A stretch of DNA of 64,000 nucleotides from Cryoendolithus antarcticus (Eukaryota; Ascomycota; Dothideomycetes; Cladosporiales; Cladosporiaceae). Positions 63,719-64,000 of the stretch are shown piece after piece (positions within the stretch are counted from its first letter, which is position 1; each line of letters opens with the position of its first letter). The notes beneath the pieces are model-generated. The model was not told the DNA's origin. It made no database searches and was given only the letters and a program-made list of their open reading frames with translations. Both the position numbers and the translations under genes were made by a program. The stretch covers positions 519,001-583,000 of the forward strand of contig NAJO01000011.1 of the NCBI GenBank assembly GCA_002077065.1, given 5' to 3'.

Positions 63719-64000
63719 GCGAAGCAGGTGCATGAGTGATTGTGGGCGAGGGAGTGAAGGAGTGAGTGTGGTAAGCTCGGACGTGAAGCGGTCTATTCGG
63801 AGCGTGGATCCTTTCGAAGATCGTGCTGAGCTCTCTCGCAAGTATGCAGCTCGAGCACGCCATCGCGTTGTGGTAAGGCAGAGCTCACAGATCAGCGACT
63901 CCGAGGATGAGCCGATAATGCTTTTTCAGACCACTCAACAATCAACACAGCGTTGCACTCCGTCTCTCACTTCTCTTCTCTTTTGTTCCCGCGGCTATGT
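63719..64000. other. 3' flank of eIF3b, window edge
   Basis: No gene seen; the last 60 bases are CT-rich and could be a leader of a gene beyond the window. Confidence 0.35.

Noticed and set aside
1..64000. Secondary-metabolite gene cluster
   Set aside because: No polyketide synthase, peptide synthetase, terpene cyclase or linked tailoring set was found; VelB is a global regulator, not a cluster gene.

Overview
The window is nuclear DNA from a filamentous ascomycete (Pezizomycotina). It carries a velvet-family regulator (VelB) and two heterokaryon-incompatibility (HET) relics, both typical of that group. Genes are dense, and introns are short (about 46-85 nt) with GTRNGT donors and CTRAC/CTGAC-like branch sites. 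A Dothideomycete is my guess from general gene style; I cannot resolve the species from sequence alone.

Layout: (1) 1-6.6 kb is accessory and decayed: a HET pseudogene and two tandem diverged copies of an unrecognised gene family, both with in-frame stops. (2) 7.1-10.2 kb: SmB and ribosomal protein uL5 (RPL11), which share a divergent promoter, then a GPI-anchored wall protein. (3) 10.8-12.9 kb: a second broken HET gene. (4) 13.4-22.1 kb, all on the minus strand: MCM7, a PIF1-family helicase with an N-terminal PHD-like finger, ATG5 and a J-domain protein. (5) 24.2-28.5 kb: velB, a degraded tract behind it that includes a C2H2 zinc-finger ORF, and eIF2-gamma. (6) 29.9-36 kb: a GPI-type Ser/Thr-rich protein, small unrecognised genes, a small secreted Cys-rich protein and an alpha/beta-hydrolase. 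(7) 36.3-47.6 kb: AP-3 delta, EMC2, a roughly 70-bp minisatellite, a Cys-rich decayed locus, an ERD1-like EXS protein, THOC5 and an IZH3-type PAQR protein. (8) 47.6-64 kb: a tRNA-like Pol III locus, pyruvate carboxylase, MSH3, a dienelactone hydrolase, a DEK_C-SWIB protein and eIF3b.

The most unusual structure is in the pyruvate carboxylase gene. Its first intron is about 1.9 kb and carries, on the same strand, a complete 342-codon ORF. That ORF combines a GIY-YIG-nuclease-like N-terminal half with two U1-type C2H2 zinc fingers. The ORF is bracketed by two copies of a 12-bp repeat built on a GACC-A-GGTC palindrome, and the downstream splice acceptor of the host intron lacks the usual AG. This looks like a nuclease-type genetic element inside a housekeeping gene.

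Other notable points are a PHD-PIF1 fusion with an extra Cys4 insertion in the helicase core, a 9-nt microexon in SmB, ACGCGT (MCB-like) sites upstream of MCM7 and MSH3 and near the PIF1-like start, and a decayed copy of the 3' end of velB just behind the gene. Most exon coordinates were worked out by hand from splice signals and reading-frame continuity, so treat intron borders as predictions.
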